Positions 32,342-41,364 of a stretch of DNA of 42,319 bases are shown piece after piece. The stretch lies in assembly GCA_034440455.1 (NCBI GenBank), contig JAWXCB010000025.1, forward strand, positions 1 through 42,319, written 5' to 3'. How positions within the stretch are numbered: the first letter of the stretch is position 1; every line of letters begins with the position of its first letter. The position numbers and the translations under genes are program-made. The stretch is from JAWXCB01 sp034440455. GTDB taxonomy: Bacteria > Bacteroidota > Bacteroidia > Chitinophagales > CAIOSU01. The notes below the pieces were generated by a model that ran no database searches, was not told the DNA's origin, and saw only the letters and a list, made by a program, of their open reading frames with translations.

Positions 32342-32376
32342 CCCCTCTCCTTTGGAGAGGGGGCGGGGGTGAGGCT
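32342..32376. repeat. CCCCTCTCC-type palindromic repeat next to AtuA
   Basis: The core CCCCTCTCC-TTT-GGAGAGGGG (32342-32362) and the side arm GCGGGGGTGAGGCT (32363-32376) form the same element that occurs inside copB (18327-18361). Its last bases overlap the AtuA stop codon. Such positions, at the very end of genes, may act as transcript ends. Confidence 0.85.
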
Positions 32377-33772
32377 ATACTTCAATTAGCTGCACTTCTT
32401 CCTTTACAAACTCTCTCGGTATCAGCGTAGGCCACAACTTCAGTTTCACTCTTCCTGTTTTCCCCCAGCCCGGCATACTGTTTACTCCGGGAGGACCATT
32501 CAATCCTAAACAGGTGATGCCCACCATCGCCATTTTTCCGGTGCGCTCATCTTTATGTTTAAGTGTAACGCGCACACCGAGTTCATTTGCTTGTGCAAGC
32601 CATTCTTTTGATGGAGCAGGGGAAGCATCGCCATGAATGCCGTTTATACCGATAATCGAAAATTCAGAGCGCTCAATTTGCAGGGGCAGGCTTGCCCAGA
32701 TATTTTTTGCGGCATCAATAAACTTTTCACATTTCTCATACGCATAGGGCCACGAGAAAAAGAAAAACTGCTCGCTGATGAAACCATCCATTTGCCCGAT
32801 GGCAAGTTTTAATTTTTCAGGGCGCGGTTTTCCTTTTGCGCCTTTGAAGGAAACTTGATTGGGCGCAATGTCTTTCACTTCAACGTGCGTCAAATCTACC
32901 GTTACATCAGGCGTGATATAATTTGCGGGGTCGTGAATTTCATACACGAGTTGTTCGCGAATTGTATTGCGCGAAACTTTGCCACCCTGGCTTTCGAGCT
33001 TCGTGAAAATTGCAGAGCCATCGTGTTGCACATGTGCAATCGGATAGCCAAGATTGTGAATCGGATAATCCATCGGCCACTCTGCATACGAGTTTCCTCC
33101 GGATGCCTGTCCGCCACATTCAATCACGTGACCGATGGTAATTCCACAGGCGAGCTTGTCTAAATCGCTTTGCGATAAATCGCCATCAATCTTCCAGCCG
33201 AATTCATGCGCGAGAATTCCAAGCGTGAGGCATGGGTCAGCAACGCGACCTGCAAGAATTAACTGCGCTCCTTTATCAAGCGCTTCTTTCACTGACTTTG
33301 CACCGATGTAAACATTCGCATGCGTGAGCGGATTTTTTGAAGAGGAAAGTGGAGCGCCCGTATCTAAATGTTCTAATTGCAATCCCGCTTGCTGCAACTC
33401 AGGAATTTTTGCAAGCAAATCATCACCGGTGATGGTTGCGATTTTAATTCCTTTAATGCCTTGCTTCGCAAGAATTTCAGAAACCTTTTTCGCTGCGCTG
33501 TGCGGGTTTAAGCCACCTGAGTTCGACACTATTTTAATGCCGTTTGCAAACGCAGCGGGATAAAGTGTGCGCGCCATCAACTCAATGTCGCGGGCATAAC
33601 CAAGCGAAGGGTCTTGTTGGCGATCTTTCTGTAAAATGGAAAGCGTGAGTTCGGCAAGCGCATCGTGCATCAGGTAGTCAGCGCCTTTTTCCATTACGAT
33701 ATTCAGGGCAGCCATGGGGCTGTCGCCATAAAAGCCTTGTGCACCTGCGATGCGGATTGTTTTGTGGGTCAT
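32375..33772 (-). CDS. AtuA-family protein (acyclic terpene utilization, DUF1446)
   Basis: This 465-residue protein matches the AtuA main domain: IRIAGAQGFYGDSPMAALN, DYLMHDALAELTLSILQKDRQQDPSLGYARD, IVSNSGGLNPHSAA, GAPLSSSKNPLTHANVYIGAKSV, LAGRVADPCLTLGILAHEFGW, and GHVIECGGQASGGNS. The start is the ATG at 33772; the upstream ATG at 33856 would add 28 residues not seen in the family. AtuA belongs to clusters for citronellol/geraniol and leucine/isovalerate breakdown in Pseudomonas, but its reaction is unknown. The family's C-terminal part is encoded separately at 28992-29318. The two are now separated by 3 kb containing the toxin-antitoxin pair and the VIT gene. Confidence 0.9.
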   Translation of the reverse strand: MTHKTIRIAGAQGFYGDSPMAALNIVMEKGADYLMHDALAELTLSILQKDRQQDPSLGYARDIELMARTLYPAAFANGIKIVSNSGGLNPHSAAKKVSEILAKQGIKGIKIATITGDDLLAKIPELQQAGLQLEHLDTGAPLSSSKNPLTHANVYIGAKSVKEALDKGAQLILAGRVADPCLTLGILAHEFGWKIDGDLSQSDLDKLACGITIGHVIECGGQASGGNSYAEWPMDYPIHNLGYPIAHVQHDGSAIFTKLESQGGKVSRNTIREQLVYEIHDPANYITPDVTVDLTHVEVKDIAPNQVSFKGAKGKPRPEKLKLAIGQMDGFISEQFFFFSWPYAYEKCEKFIDAAKNIWASLPLQIERSEFSIIGINGIHGDASPAPSKEWLAQANELGVRVTLKHKDERTGKMAMVGITCLGLNGPPGVNSMPGWGKTGRVKLKLWPTLIPREFVKEEVQLIEV

Positions 33773-33860
33773 GAGGTAATTGTAAACATAATTAATTGCT
33801 TGACCAAAATAAGCAATTGGTTTAAAATTAGACAGCGTTTGAAACGCGGTAAGCAATAAC

Positions 33861-36680
33861 TTAATAAACTATAATTTTTTTGATTTGGGCGGAGTAAGGA
33901 GTGATAATAGAAAAAATATAAACTCCCGGAGAAAAATTATCAAGATTAATGTTGTCAGCATGATTTCCGGTAGTCTTGAGAAATTTAAATAAGGAAAGCT
34001 GCTTGCCGGACACGGATGAAATTTCAATTTCAATTCCACAACTCACCGGCAGGGAGTAGCTGACGGTAATTTGTTTATGAGCAGGATTCGGATAGATGGA
34101 TAAATTCAAATCCGCAGTATTTTCAAAAATTAAGTTTAACGAATCTACATAAAGGTGCGTGTAGATAATGCTGTCGCAGCCATTTTCGGCTAATAATCTG
34201 TCAAGGTAAACTCCTGTTTCTTTTCTCCAGATGCCTCCGGCAAAAAAGCTGTCTCCTTCAGCAATATTCCAATCACGATGAATTGCGTAAGAGGTGTCAA
34301 CTTGTACATACACAAGCACAATGCTGTCACAGCCGGCAAAGTTTTCGAACGTGTCGGAATAAGTGCCTTTGCTTGTCAATACAAAGGAGCCAAAGTAATC
34401 CGTGTCGCCATAACAAAGAGTGTACTGCCATTCGATGATTTGTGGTTCTAATATGTCCAGCCAAGTGACAACCACACTGTCGCAACCGAAAAACGAAGTC
34501 AGGGAATCAGTATAATAGTCCTCCAGATTTCGGAAAGCGCCATCTAACCAAATGCTGTCACCGGGGCAGATATAAGCAGTTACGGTATCAGGAGTCATCG
34601 GGGGAATAACATTTAAGTTAGTGACTGTAATCCTGTTGCAGAGTGCAGCGGGAATTGTATCGTAGTACGTGCCTGAAATTGCCTGCCAATTTCCGCTTGC
34701 ATAAAAACTGTCGCCTGCGCAAATTTTCGGATTTGCGTAAGTCACAGGAAATGGCGTTAAATGCAGGGTGAAGATTACGATACTGTCGCAGCCCTGAGAA
34801 GAAACAGAAGTATCTTGCCGCGTTGTGTCATTATAATAGGAAATGCCATTGTATAAAAAACTATCTCCCTGGCAAATTTCATTATAATGCAGCGTGTGCG
34901 GAATCGGATTCACAGTCAGATGGGTGATAGCGATACTGTCAATATTTAATGCAACAGAATTGGTATCACGATAGATACCTTGGGTAGTTTGATATGCCCC
35001 TCCGGCATAAAAACTATCGTCAGCGCAGATTGCAGAATGGAATTCTGTTAGCAATTGGGTGTTGCCCCCCTCTATAATTTTAAGAAAGGAATTTGCGCGG
35101 ATATGCTTAACTGTTTGTTTTGCGCCTCCCAGCCAAATCACGCTAACGCTATCTGCAATAGCATAATTAGCTAACCCGAAATGAGCGATACTGGTATTTT
35201 GCGATGCATGACTGGAGCCGCCATCAATTTCTCTGATGAACTTTCTTCCACCGGCATACACTTCCACACGGCTTCCAAATCCATCGCGGTTGTTCACCGT
35301 GCCTTGCAGTTGCACTTTGAGCCAGTTATTTCCGTTTGATAAATCATTTCGGAAAAGTAGAGTGTGTTCCTGTGCGGTGTTTTGTTCAACGGTAACGACT
35401 ACAATCATATCTATGTCGCCATCATTATCAAAGTCTCCTATTGCAAACCCTCTGCCTCTCGTTGAGTCGCTTACGCCCTCAGCAATGGATACATCAGTAA
35501 AAGTACCGTTGCCGTTATTTTTAAAAAGTTTATTTGGATCATTATCGATGTTAGCAATAAAAGCAGGCACAGGAATTTGTCCATTCGATACAAATAAATC
35601 AAGCTGCGTGTCATGGTCGTAGTCAAAAAATGCAGATCCCCAACCGCTTGTAAGAAGCGCTCCAATATTTCCGTTATTCACTCCAGCTTGGGAAGCCGTA
35701 TTTTGAAAGGTTCCATTGCCGTTGTTCTTATGCAGAGGGTTATCGCCAATATTGGTTACATAGTAGTCTAAATATCCGTTTTCATCATAGTCACCAATTG
35801 CAATGCCCATTCCGTAAATTTCTGAGTTGAAGTTGCTGAAATTTCCAACATCTGTAAATGAATCTATGGGATATTCATTGCGATATAATTTATTGGGCAA
35901 TGTCCAACTTCCGTAATCATTTACAACGAAAATATCAAGGTCTCCATCGTTATCGTAGTCGGAGAATGCCCCTGCCAGTCCGGTGCCTTTATCTCCAACA
36001 TGTAATTGCGATGCAACTTCAGTAAAATTTCCATTTCCGTTGTTTTTATATAGAAAATTAGCGAAGCCGGTATAAGCATATCCGATTGCAGAGCCATTAG
36101 AATCTCTAATGAAATCTTGGGTATCTACATAGTTCACGATGTAAATATCAAGCCAGCCGTCAAGATTATAGTCACCCATGGTAGCAGCTGCTCCTCTTGC
36201 TTTTCCTGTAATTCCAGCGGCTACAGTAATATCTGTAAAAGTCCCGTTTCCATTATTTCGGTAAAGGATGTTTGTTGTAAGAGGCACGAGTCCAACAGGC
36301 ATTTCCCATCTTGTAACTAAAATATCGCGATAGCCGTCATTATTAATATCACCTGTGGTGACTCCAACTGTGATTGAGTTAGCCCACTGGTCAATGCCTG
36401 CCGTTACTCCTGTTTCAGTGAAAGTAGCGTCCCCGTTATTTCGATATAACTTATCCGGCATAAAACCTCCGGTTAAGTAAATATCAAGCCATCCATCATT
36501 ATTATAGTCAAATACAGCGACCCCCCCGCCAACTAAAATAGGCGAATAGTAATGATGATTAACTCCGGATGATTGGCTTGTTTCGTGAAAAGCCTGAGCA
36601 TAAATTATGAAAGGACAAATCGTTGCAATCGCGATGAGGTGAGTAATTTGGGCATAAACATATTTTGAAATTCTCATCAT
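33861..36680 (-). CDS. CRTAC1-like FG-GAP/ASPIC-UnbV protein with repeats and T9SS signal
   Basis: The 939-residue secreted protein begins with a signal peptide (ITHLIAIATICPFIIYAQ). About seven FG-GAP/VCBS blade units (DYNNDGWLDIYLTGG, LYRNNGDATFTE, SDYDNDGDLDIFVVND and so on) fold as a beta-propeller, and the Asp/Asn loops suggest Ca2+. An ASPIC/UnbV domain follows (WLKVQLQGTVNNRDGFGSRVEV to IRANSFLKIIEG, about 455-545). About six 65-residue repeats (IC.GDSF...G.Y.D...GCDSIV.T) come next, then the T9SS type A sorting domain (LNLSIYPNPAHKQITVSY ... GVYIFSIITPYSAQIKKIIVY). It probably stays at the cell surface as an adhesin or structural protein. Upstream gap 36681-36825 has no clear promoter. 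Confidence 0.92.
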   Translation of the reverse strand: MMRISKYVYAQITHLIAIATICPFIIYAQAFHETSQSSGVNHHYYSPILVGGGVAVFDYNNDGWLDIYLTGGFMPDKLYRNNGDATFTETGVTAGIDQWANSITVGVTTGDINNDGYRDILVTRWEMPVGLVPLTTNILYRNNGNGTFTDITVAAGITGKARGAAATMGDYNLDGWLDIYIVNYVDTQDFIRDSNGSAIGYAYTGFANFLYKNNGNGNFTEVASQLHVGDKGTGLAGAFSDYDNDGDLDIFVVNDYGSWTLPNKLYRNEYPIDSFTDVGNFSNFNSEIYGMGIAIGDYDENGYLDYYVTNIGDNPLHKNNGNGTFQNTASQAGVNNGNIGALLTSGWGSAFFDYDHDTQLDLFVSNGQIPVPAFIANIDNDPNKLFKNNGNGTFTDVSIAEGVSDSTRGRGFAIGDFDNDGDIDMIVVVTVEQNTAQEHTLLFRNDLSNGNNWLKVQLQGTVNNRDGFGSRVEVYAGGRKFIREIDGGSSHASQNTSIAHFGLANYAIADSVSVIWLGGAKQTVKHIRANSFLKIIEGGNTQLLTEFHSAICADDSFYAGGAYQTTQGIYRDTNSVALNIDSIAITHLTVNPIPHTLHYNEICQGDSFLYNGISYYNDTTRQDTSVSSQGCDSIVIFTLHLTPFPVTYANPKICAGDSFYASGNWQAISGTYYDTIPAALCNRITVTNLNVIPPMTPDTVTAYICPGDSIWLDGAFRNLEDYYTDSLTSFFGCDSVVVTWLDILEPQIIEWQYTLCYGDTDYFGSFVLTSKGTYSDTFENFAGCDSIVLVYVQVDTSYAIHRDWNIAEGDSFFAGGIWRKETGVYLDRLLAENGCDSIIYTHLYVDSLNLIFENTADLNLSIYPNPAHKQITVSYSLPVSCGIEIEISSVSGKQLSLFKFLKTTGNHADNINLDNFSPGVYIFSIITPYSAQIKKIIVY

Positions 36681-36825
36681 CCAGAATTGGAGTTGATATT
36701 AAAATGAAATAATCCGCTTTGAAATATTTAGCGCGAATAGTCTAAATCTACAAAAAAAAACACAATAAATAACTGTCTTTTTTATCAGATGCGCCAAGTC
36801 ATAATTTGGAGAAAATTACTTATAG

Positions 36826-37635
36826 TCAACGCACTGGGTGTTTGCTCAGTAAGAGGGGTAAATGAAAAATATGTTCAGCGCGAACAATTTTATATCCTGT
36901 TTTCAAAAGTGAATTTGGCGTATGAAAGTTGTTTATTCTGAAACCCGCATAGGCATTCGTAATTCCATTTTCAATGCAATAATGTTGTCTGAATACTTTC
37001 ATGTCATGGAATAAGCCACTGCTCCTGTGTTGGGGTAATAAAGCGGCCATGGAAGTGTGTATTGTTGAATTGCCTTCCAGTTCGAAAACAAACACTCCCG
37101 CATCCTTGCCATCTTTACTCATCAGAAACGCGAGTTTTTCTTTTTGGCTGCTATCATATAGTTGGGTGTAGTAATCGGCATAACAATGCGCTTCATTTTC
37201 TTTGGAAATATATTCATTAATTAGGGGTGTTTTATAGTAGCCAATAGGATTATCCCCCATGCCATTAAACACCAAATCATGAAATCGTTCTTTGTTCTTC
37301 GTGCGGTTATATTTTTCGAAAGCAAGATTTTCATTTTTATAAGCAGGCAATTCATCGTGTAGGTAGTCGGCAAAAACGGTCATTACCGAATGCGAATAAA
37401 AAAACGGAAATCCCGTATTGTAAAGGGTGTTGTTGATATTTTCTTCCTGTGTTATGTCAATTTTAAGGCGGAGTAAATCAATATTTTCATTCAGGCAAAA
37501 ACTCCTTAGCGTTTCGGCATCAGGTAAATCCGAACCAAGGCTTCTGAATACCCGAAGATTAAAAAAATCACTTTCAAATGCCGAATAAGCAATATCAAGT
37601 TTTAAAGGGCTTGTATTTTTTTTTAATGCGCTCAT
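36826..37635 (-). CDS. Uncharacterised protein, possibly GNAT acetyltransferase
   Basis: This 269-residue cytosolic protein shows no firm family. The C-terminal half has a GNAT-like layout: the AGVFVFELEGN strand, TSMAALLPQHRSSGLFHDMKVFRQ (a possible acetyl-CoA loop followed by a helix), NAYAGFRINNFHTPNSLLKTGYKIVRAEHIFHL at the end. The N-terminus (YSAFESDFFNLRVFR) resembles the start of TDP-fucosamine acetyltransferase-like proteins (DSxFFG), which is weak evidence. It overlaps the GT2 gene by 1 nt, so it is in the same operon and may modify a sugar or lipid precursor. Confidence 0.5.
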   Translation of the reverse strand: MSALKKNTSPLKLDIAYSAFESDFFNLRVFRSLGSDLPDAETLRSFCLNENIDLLRLKIDITQEENINNTLYNTGFPFFYSHSVMTVFADYLHDELPAYKNENLAFEKYNRTKNKERFHDLVFNGMGDNPIGYYKTPLINEYISKENEAHCYADYYTQLYDSSQKEKLAFLMSKDGKDAGVFVFELEGNSTIHTSMAALLPQHRSSGLFHDMKVFRQHYCIENGITNAYAGFRINNFHTPNSLLKTGYKIVRAEHIFHLPLLLSKHPVR

Positions 37636-38516
37636 TATTTTGTGATTTTCTCTATCTCATATTTTATCCTGCGTTTGTTTTGAAGGAGATTCTTTGACAG
37701 AGGAATCAAGATCAACGAAAATATGCAACCTGTAATAATTAGGTAAAAGAAAATGGAATACGACAGCCCGGCTATCATTAGAGCAATTGTGATAAGAGCT
37801 AATAAAAGAAAGCAGTATAAAGAAATGCGACTAACACAGAATAGAATAGGAGGCAGCAACGTGTGTATTATTTTTAGAAATGTGTAAGTGGACTTTCCGT
37901 TTTTACGTGTTTGATGCTCTACAGGAATGCTGTCCATTTCGCTTACAGGTATGTCCCATACATAAAAAAGGTGTCGGTCTATTTTGGAATTATTTGTGTC
38001 AAAAAACAGAGAGCGGCTGAAAATTCGAAATGTGGTGTAGAAGTTCACATTGCGGTAGCGTGGTAAAACAAGAAAGTCGAAGAGCAAGATAACTAATTGT
38101 GCGGCAAGGCGGTGTTTAAAACTATGCATGCGTTTAACAGGGTATCCAAAAATGATTTTTTTATTACTTTTCTGATAGAACTCAATCAATTTTACGACTT
38201 CCCGCATGGGATATTGTAAATCGTCATCCATTGTAATGATAGCATTTCCTTCGGCAGAATGAATGCCGCAGGTGGTTGCAGCAACTTGTCCTGAATTTGT
38301 TTTCAGGCGAATGGTTGAAACAAATTCATTTATTTTAGTGAGTTGTTCTGCTATGTTTCTTGTTTCTTCATTGCTCGCATCGTCAACCAGAATGAGATTA
38401 ATCTTAAAGCCATTGTTAAGCAGAAGTTCTTTGAAATCTTTTACCAGAATAAAAAGATTTTTCCCGCTGTTAAAAACAGGTACAACCAGTGTGTAGGTAT
38501 CGTCTTTGGGATTCAT
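37635..38516 (-). CDS. Membrane-anchored family 2 glycosyltransferase (ArnC/DPM-like)
   Basis: The 293-residue protein has a GT-A domain with LVVPVFNSGKNL (nucleotide-sugar fold start), VDDASNEET, the metal-binding MDDDLQYPMREVVKLIEFY and HQTRKNGKSTYTFLK, which is typical of dolichyl/undecaprenyl-phosphate sugar transferases. The C-terminus contains two membrane helices (ISLYCFLLLALITIALMIAGL, FFYLIITGCIFSLILIPL). It probably makes a polyprenyl-phosphate sugar donor. Such donors are used by GT-C enzymes such as the one at 39444-41351. It is 17 bp downstream of the hydroxylase gene. Confidence 0.9.
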   Translation of the reverse strand: MNPKDDTYTLVVPVFNSGKNLFILVKDFKELLLNNGFKINLILVDDASNEETRNIAEQLTKINEFVSTIRLKTNSGQVAATTCGIHSAEGNAIITMDDDLQYPMREVVKLIEFYQKSNKKIIFGYPVKRMHSFKHRLAAQLVILLFDFLVLPRYRNVNFYTTFRIFSRSLFFDTNNSKIDRHLFYVWDIPVSEMDSIPVEHQTRKNGKSTYTFLKIIHTLLPPILFCVSRISLYCFLLLALITIALMIAGLSYSIFFYLIITGCIFSLILIPLSKNLLQNKRRIKYEIEKITK

Positions 38517-38533
38517 TCTGCAGGAGTATATTT

Positions 38534-39274
38534 TTAAAACCTGATTTCCCTTTTTCGAATTTTAACTCCATCCAAATGATGAGAGCGCTCAAGTATTTCG
38601 CCAATGAATTCTGAACCAGCAATCAGTTGTAGTAGCCAAAAATTAAGATAGTTAAGCGGAAAAGGCAGAGGGCGCATAAAATCAATGAAAAGCACAACCC
38701 GGGTGGCAGCACTCATGTTACATGCAGAGTGGATAAATGTATCATCAAAAATAAGGCACTTTCCTTCTTCCCAGTTTTTCGACTTTCCATTCAATGTTAT
38801 CTCGCATTTTGTTTCGTCTGGAATAATTAGCGCAAGGTGGCATCGTAGTACACCACTATATGCACCCCGATGAGGCGGAATACTCTTCCCTGGTTTTAAA
38901 ACAGAGAAAAGCGCAGTTGTCATGAGCGGAACATGGTTGAGACAAGCTGTTGTGACGGGACAGCGTTCCCTGTGTTCAATTAAATCATTTCCATAGACCG
39001 TAAGTAAATAAGAAAGCCAGCTATCATCATTGGTTAGTTTTTCTTGCTCTATAGAAACTTCTTGAAATTTAGGAATGTAAGTGTTGGAGGCTACTTTGAG
39101 ATATTCTTTACGAATTTTATCAGCATTCGCTTCAAGAATTTTTACAAACGGAAAATCTTGTGTATTATAAAAATCTTTGTTTCCATCCGTTAATTTTACG
39201 ATCTGTTCAAATATTCGGATTACCGAAATCCCGACCCATTTTTTCAGCATGTAAGCAACAGAATCTTTCCGCAT
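38534..39274 (-). CDS. Aspartyl/asparaginyl beta-hydroxylase-family oxygenase (LpxO-like)
   Basis: This Fe(II)/2-oxoglutarate oxygenase domain protein has 246 residues. The key residues are in PPHRGAYSGVLRCHLAL (His135, with Arg144) and CLIFDDTFIHSACNMSAATRVVLFIDFMRP (His182, Arg192); as in the family, no Asp of the usual triad is seen between the two His. The set includes AspH and the lipid A hydroxylase LpxO. The membrane/envelope context (ArnC-like GT2 next door) makes lipid hydroxylation plausible, but not proven. It leads a three-gene minus-strand operon with the GT2 and acetyltransferase-like genes. Confidence 0.85.
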   Translation of the reverse strand: MRKDSVAYMLKKWVGISVIRIFEQIVKLTDGNKDFYNTQDFPFVKILEANADKIRKEYLKVASNTYIPKFQEVSIEQEKLTNDDSWLSYLLTVYGNDLIEHRERCPVTTACLNHVPLMTTALFSVLKPGKSIPPHRGAYSGVLRCHLALIIPDETKCEITLNGKSKNWEEGKCLIFDDTFIHSACNMSAATRVVLFIDFMRPLPFPLNYLNFWLLQLIAGSEFIGEILERSHHLDGVKIRKREIRF

Positions 39275-39443
39275 CAGTTATCTATTAGAAAAGGGTAAAA
39301 CAAATTAATTAGCCACCTGCATTCGTGAGAATGAATAAATTGATTTTATTGTTTGAACTTAGCAAAATTCCAGCAAAAGAAAATAATTTTAGTTTGTGGC
39401 AAATTCGATACATCATGAGAAAAAAAGTTTGCTTGCTGCCGGG

Positions 39444-41351
39444 ATGAATTTAAAATGGTTGAATAATCAGAGGGCTTGTATAATTCTTTCGCTTGTCTGC
39501 TTACTCTGTTATGGCAACACGATAAGGAATGATTATTCATTTGATGACAATATTGCTGTAACGGGCAACCCATATATTCCTAATGGATTCAAGGGCATCC
39601 CTGACCTTTTAACCAATCCCTATCGCTCAATCGGGGCGTTAAATATGGATTACCGCCCGATTGCCGGAATTACTTTTGCGATTGAACATCAATTTTTTGG
39701 CGGTAACCCGCATATAAGCCACTTGGTGAATGTTTTATTGTTCGTTGTATTGGCATTAATCATCTATAGGGTTTTAGGTGAAGTGTTTCAACTTGGCAAA
39801 TTAAATTCTGCCCTGCCCTTAATTATCACACTGTTTTATGTCGTTCATCCTGCTAATACGGAGACGGTTGCTTCCATTAAAAATCGTGAGCAAATCTTAA
39901 GCATGATTTTCGCATTAGCTGCTCTTGCATATTCATATAAATATTTCTTTTCTTCCGGGAAACGACTGCTCTTTGCTTTGGCAGCAATTTTTTTTATTTC
40001 GCTTTCCTTTATGTCCAAGATGGTGCTGTCAATACCAATAGCAGGAGTTATACTCCTGGTTTTAACTTTTAACGGAATTCCGAAAAAACAGAAGTCAATA
40101 TTTATTTTTATAGCACTGATAATTATGTTATCAGCAGTCTCGCTCTCAGTTAATATCTGGCTTTCAGATAGAAAGCCTGTTTTCATTGAAAATCCTTTAG
40201 CAGAGAATGAGAACCTTTTTCTTGCAATCGGTTTTATTTTCAAAACCCTGTTGTTTTATTTGAAATTCATTTTCTTTCCCTACCCCTTTAGATTCTACTA
40301 TGGTTATGATATGGTTCCTCTTGTGCCGATTCATCTTCCTTTAGTTTTATTTTCAGCTGCGTTACATGTTTCCATGTTTATAGGCGGGATTTTCTTGTTT
40401 TATCGCAAACATTTATTGGGATTATTTCTGTTGACTTATCTTTTCAATATTTCATTCTACAGCAATATTTTTCCAATACCAGGTATTGTAGCGGAACGTT
40501 CTTTGTTTATTGCTCAATTATGGCTTATAGCGGCAGTATTCATATTGATTCACCAACTTATTTTGCTTTTAGAAGATTCTGTATATAAAGTGGGCTTTTG
40601 CAAATTGGCGCTCCTTGCAGGGATAATTGTATTTTCAGCCTCCGTAGCATTAACTATTCATCGAAATTTTCAATGGAAGAATATTGAAACTTTGATGATA
40701 TCCGATATGCCGCATTTGAAAAAATCAGCGTTGGCAAATTATTTATATGCAAAGCTACGCTACTTAGACTACGGAAAATCGTTAAAGCAATCTAACAAAT
40801 GGGTTCTTTCAGAGAGTAAAAACCATTTTAAGCAGGTTACACAAATCCTTCCCTCCTACGATGATCCGTATTTTCGGCTCGGGATGATTTACGAGTATGA
40901 TAATCAAAACAGAGACTCCGCATTTTATTATTTTAAAATGGCGCATGAAAAAAACTCTGCAAGCAACACAACACGCTTCCAGCTTGCAAAACAATATTTC
41001 CTGAAAGGTAATCTCGAGGAGGCAGCAACCCTTTTTGAACTCGTTTATAGAGAACTTCCACAAGATACAATGACTTTGTTTTTTTATGCCCAAGTGATGT
41101 TCAATGCACAAGACAAAGAGGCTGCCTTGAAAATAAATTCCGAACTGATGAAGTTATCCCCTCAAGCTTATTATCCATACTATAATTTCGGGATGATATA
41201 TTACTTCAGCGGTCAACAAGAAAGGGCAGTCTGGTATTTTGAAAAAACCATGGAGATGGGTTATTCAGACAACCAAATAAAAAATATCCTTCTGAATTAT
41301 TACCTCGCTAATAATTTTCAGGAAAAAGCGGAGCAATTAAGTTTCAGATAA
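39444..41351 (+). CDS. GT-C membrane glycosyltransferase with C-terminal TPR repeats (TMTC-like)
   Basis: With the ATG at 39444 the protein has 635 residues; a GTG at 39396 would add 16. About ten membrane helices follow the GT-C layout, with the early acidic pair DYSFDDNIAV (Asp34-Asp35) in the first outside loop and RPIAGITFAIEHQFFGGNPHISHLVN, as in TMTC/O-mannosyltransferase-type proteins. From about residue 430 to the end, TPR helices (PYFRLGMIYEYDNQNRDSAFYYFKMA, FQLAKQYFLKGNLEEAATLFELVYR) are visible. It likely glycosylates a protein or envelope glycan in the periplasm using a polyprenyl-linked sugar. It is divergent from the GT2 operon. Confidence 0.82.
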   Translation: MNLKWLNNQRACIILSLVCLLCYGNTIRNDYSFDDNIAVTGNPYIPNGFKGIPDLLTNPYRSIGALNMDYRPIAGITFAIEHQFFGGNPHISHLVNVLLFVVLALIIYRVLGEVFQLGKLNSALPLIITLFYVVHPANTETVASIKNREQILSMIFALAALAYSYKYFFSSGKRLLFALAAIFFISLSFMSKMVLSIPIAGVILLVLTFNGIPKKQKSIFIFIALIIMLSAVSLSVNIWLSDRKPVFIENPLAENENLFLAIGFIFKTLLFYLKFIFFPYPFRFYYGYDMVPLVPIHLPLVLFSAALHVSMFIGGIFLFYRKHLLGLFLLTYLFNISFYSNIFPIPGIVAERSLFIAQLWLIAAVFILIHQLILLLEDSVYKVGFCKLALLAGIIVFSASVALTIHRNFQWKNIETLMISDMPHLKKSALANYLYAKLRYLDYGKSLKQSNKWVLSESKNHFKQVTQILPSYDDPYFRLGMIYEYDNQNRDSAFYYFKMAHEKNSASNTTRFQLAKQYFLKGNLEEAATLFELVYRELPQDTMTLFFYAQVMFNAQDKEAALKINSELMKLSPQAYYPYYNFGMIYYFSGQQERAVWYFEKTMEMGYSDNQIKNILLNYYLANNFQEKAEQLSFR

Positions 41352-41364
41352 TCCTATTAGAAGT

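Noticed and set aside
33773..33856. Longer AtuA start
   Set aside because: The 28 extra residues have no match in the family pattern, which starts at THKTIRIAGAQG.
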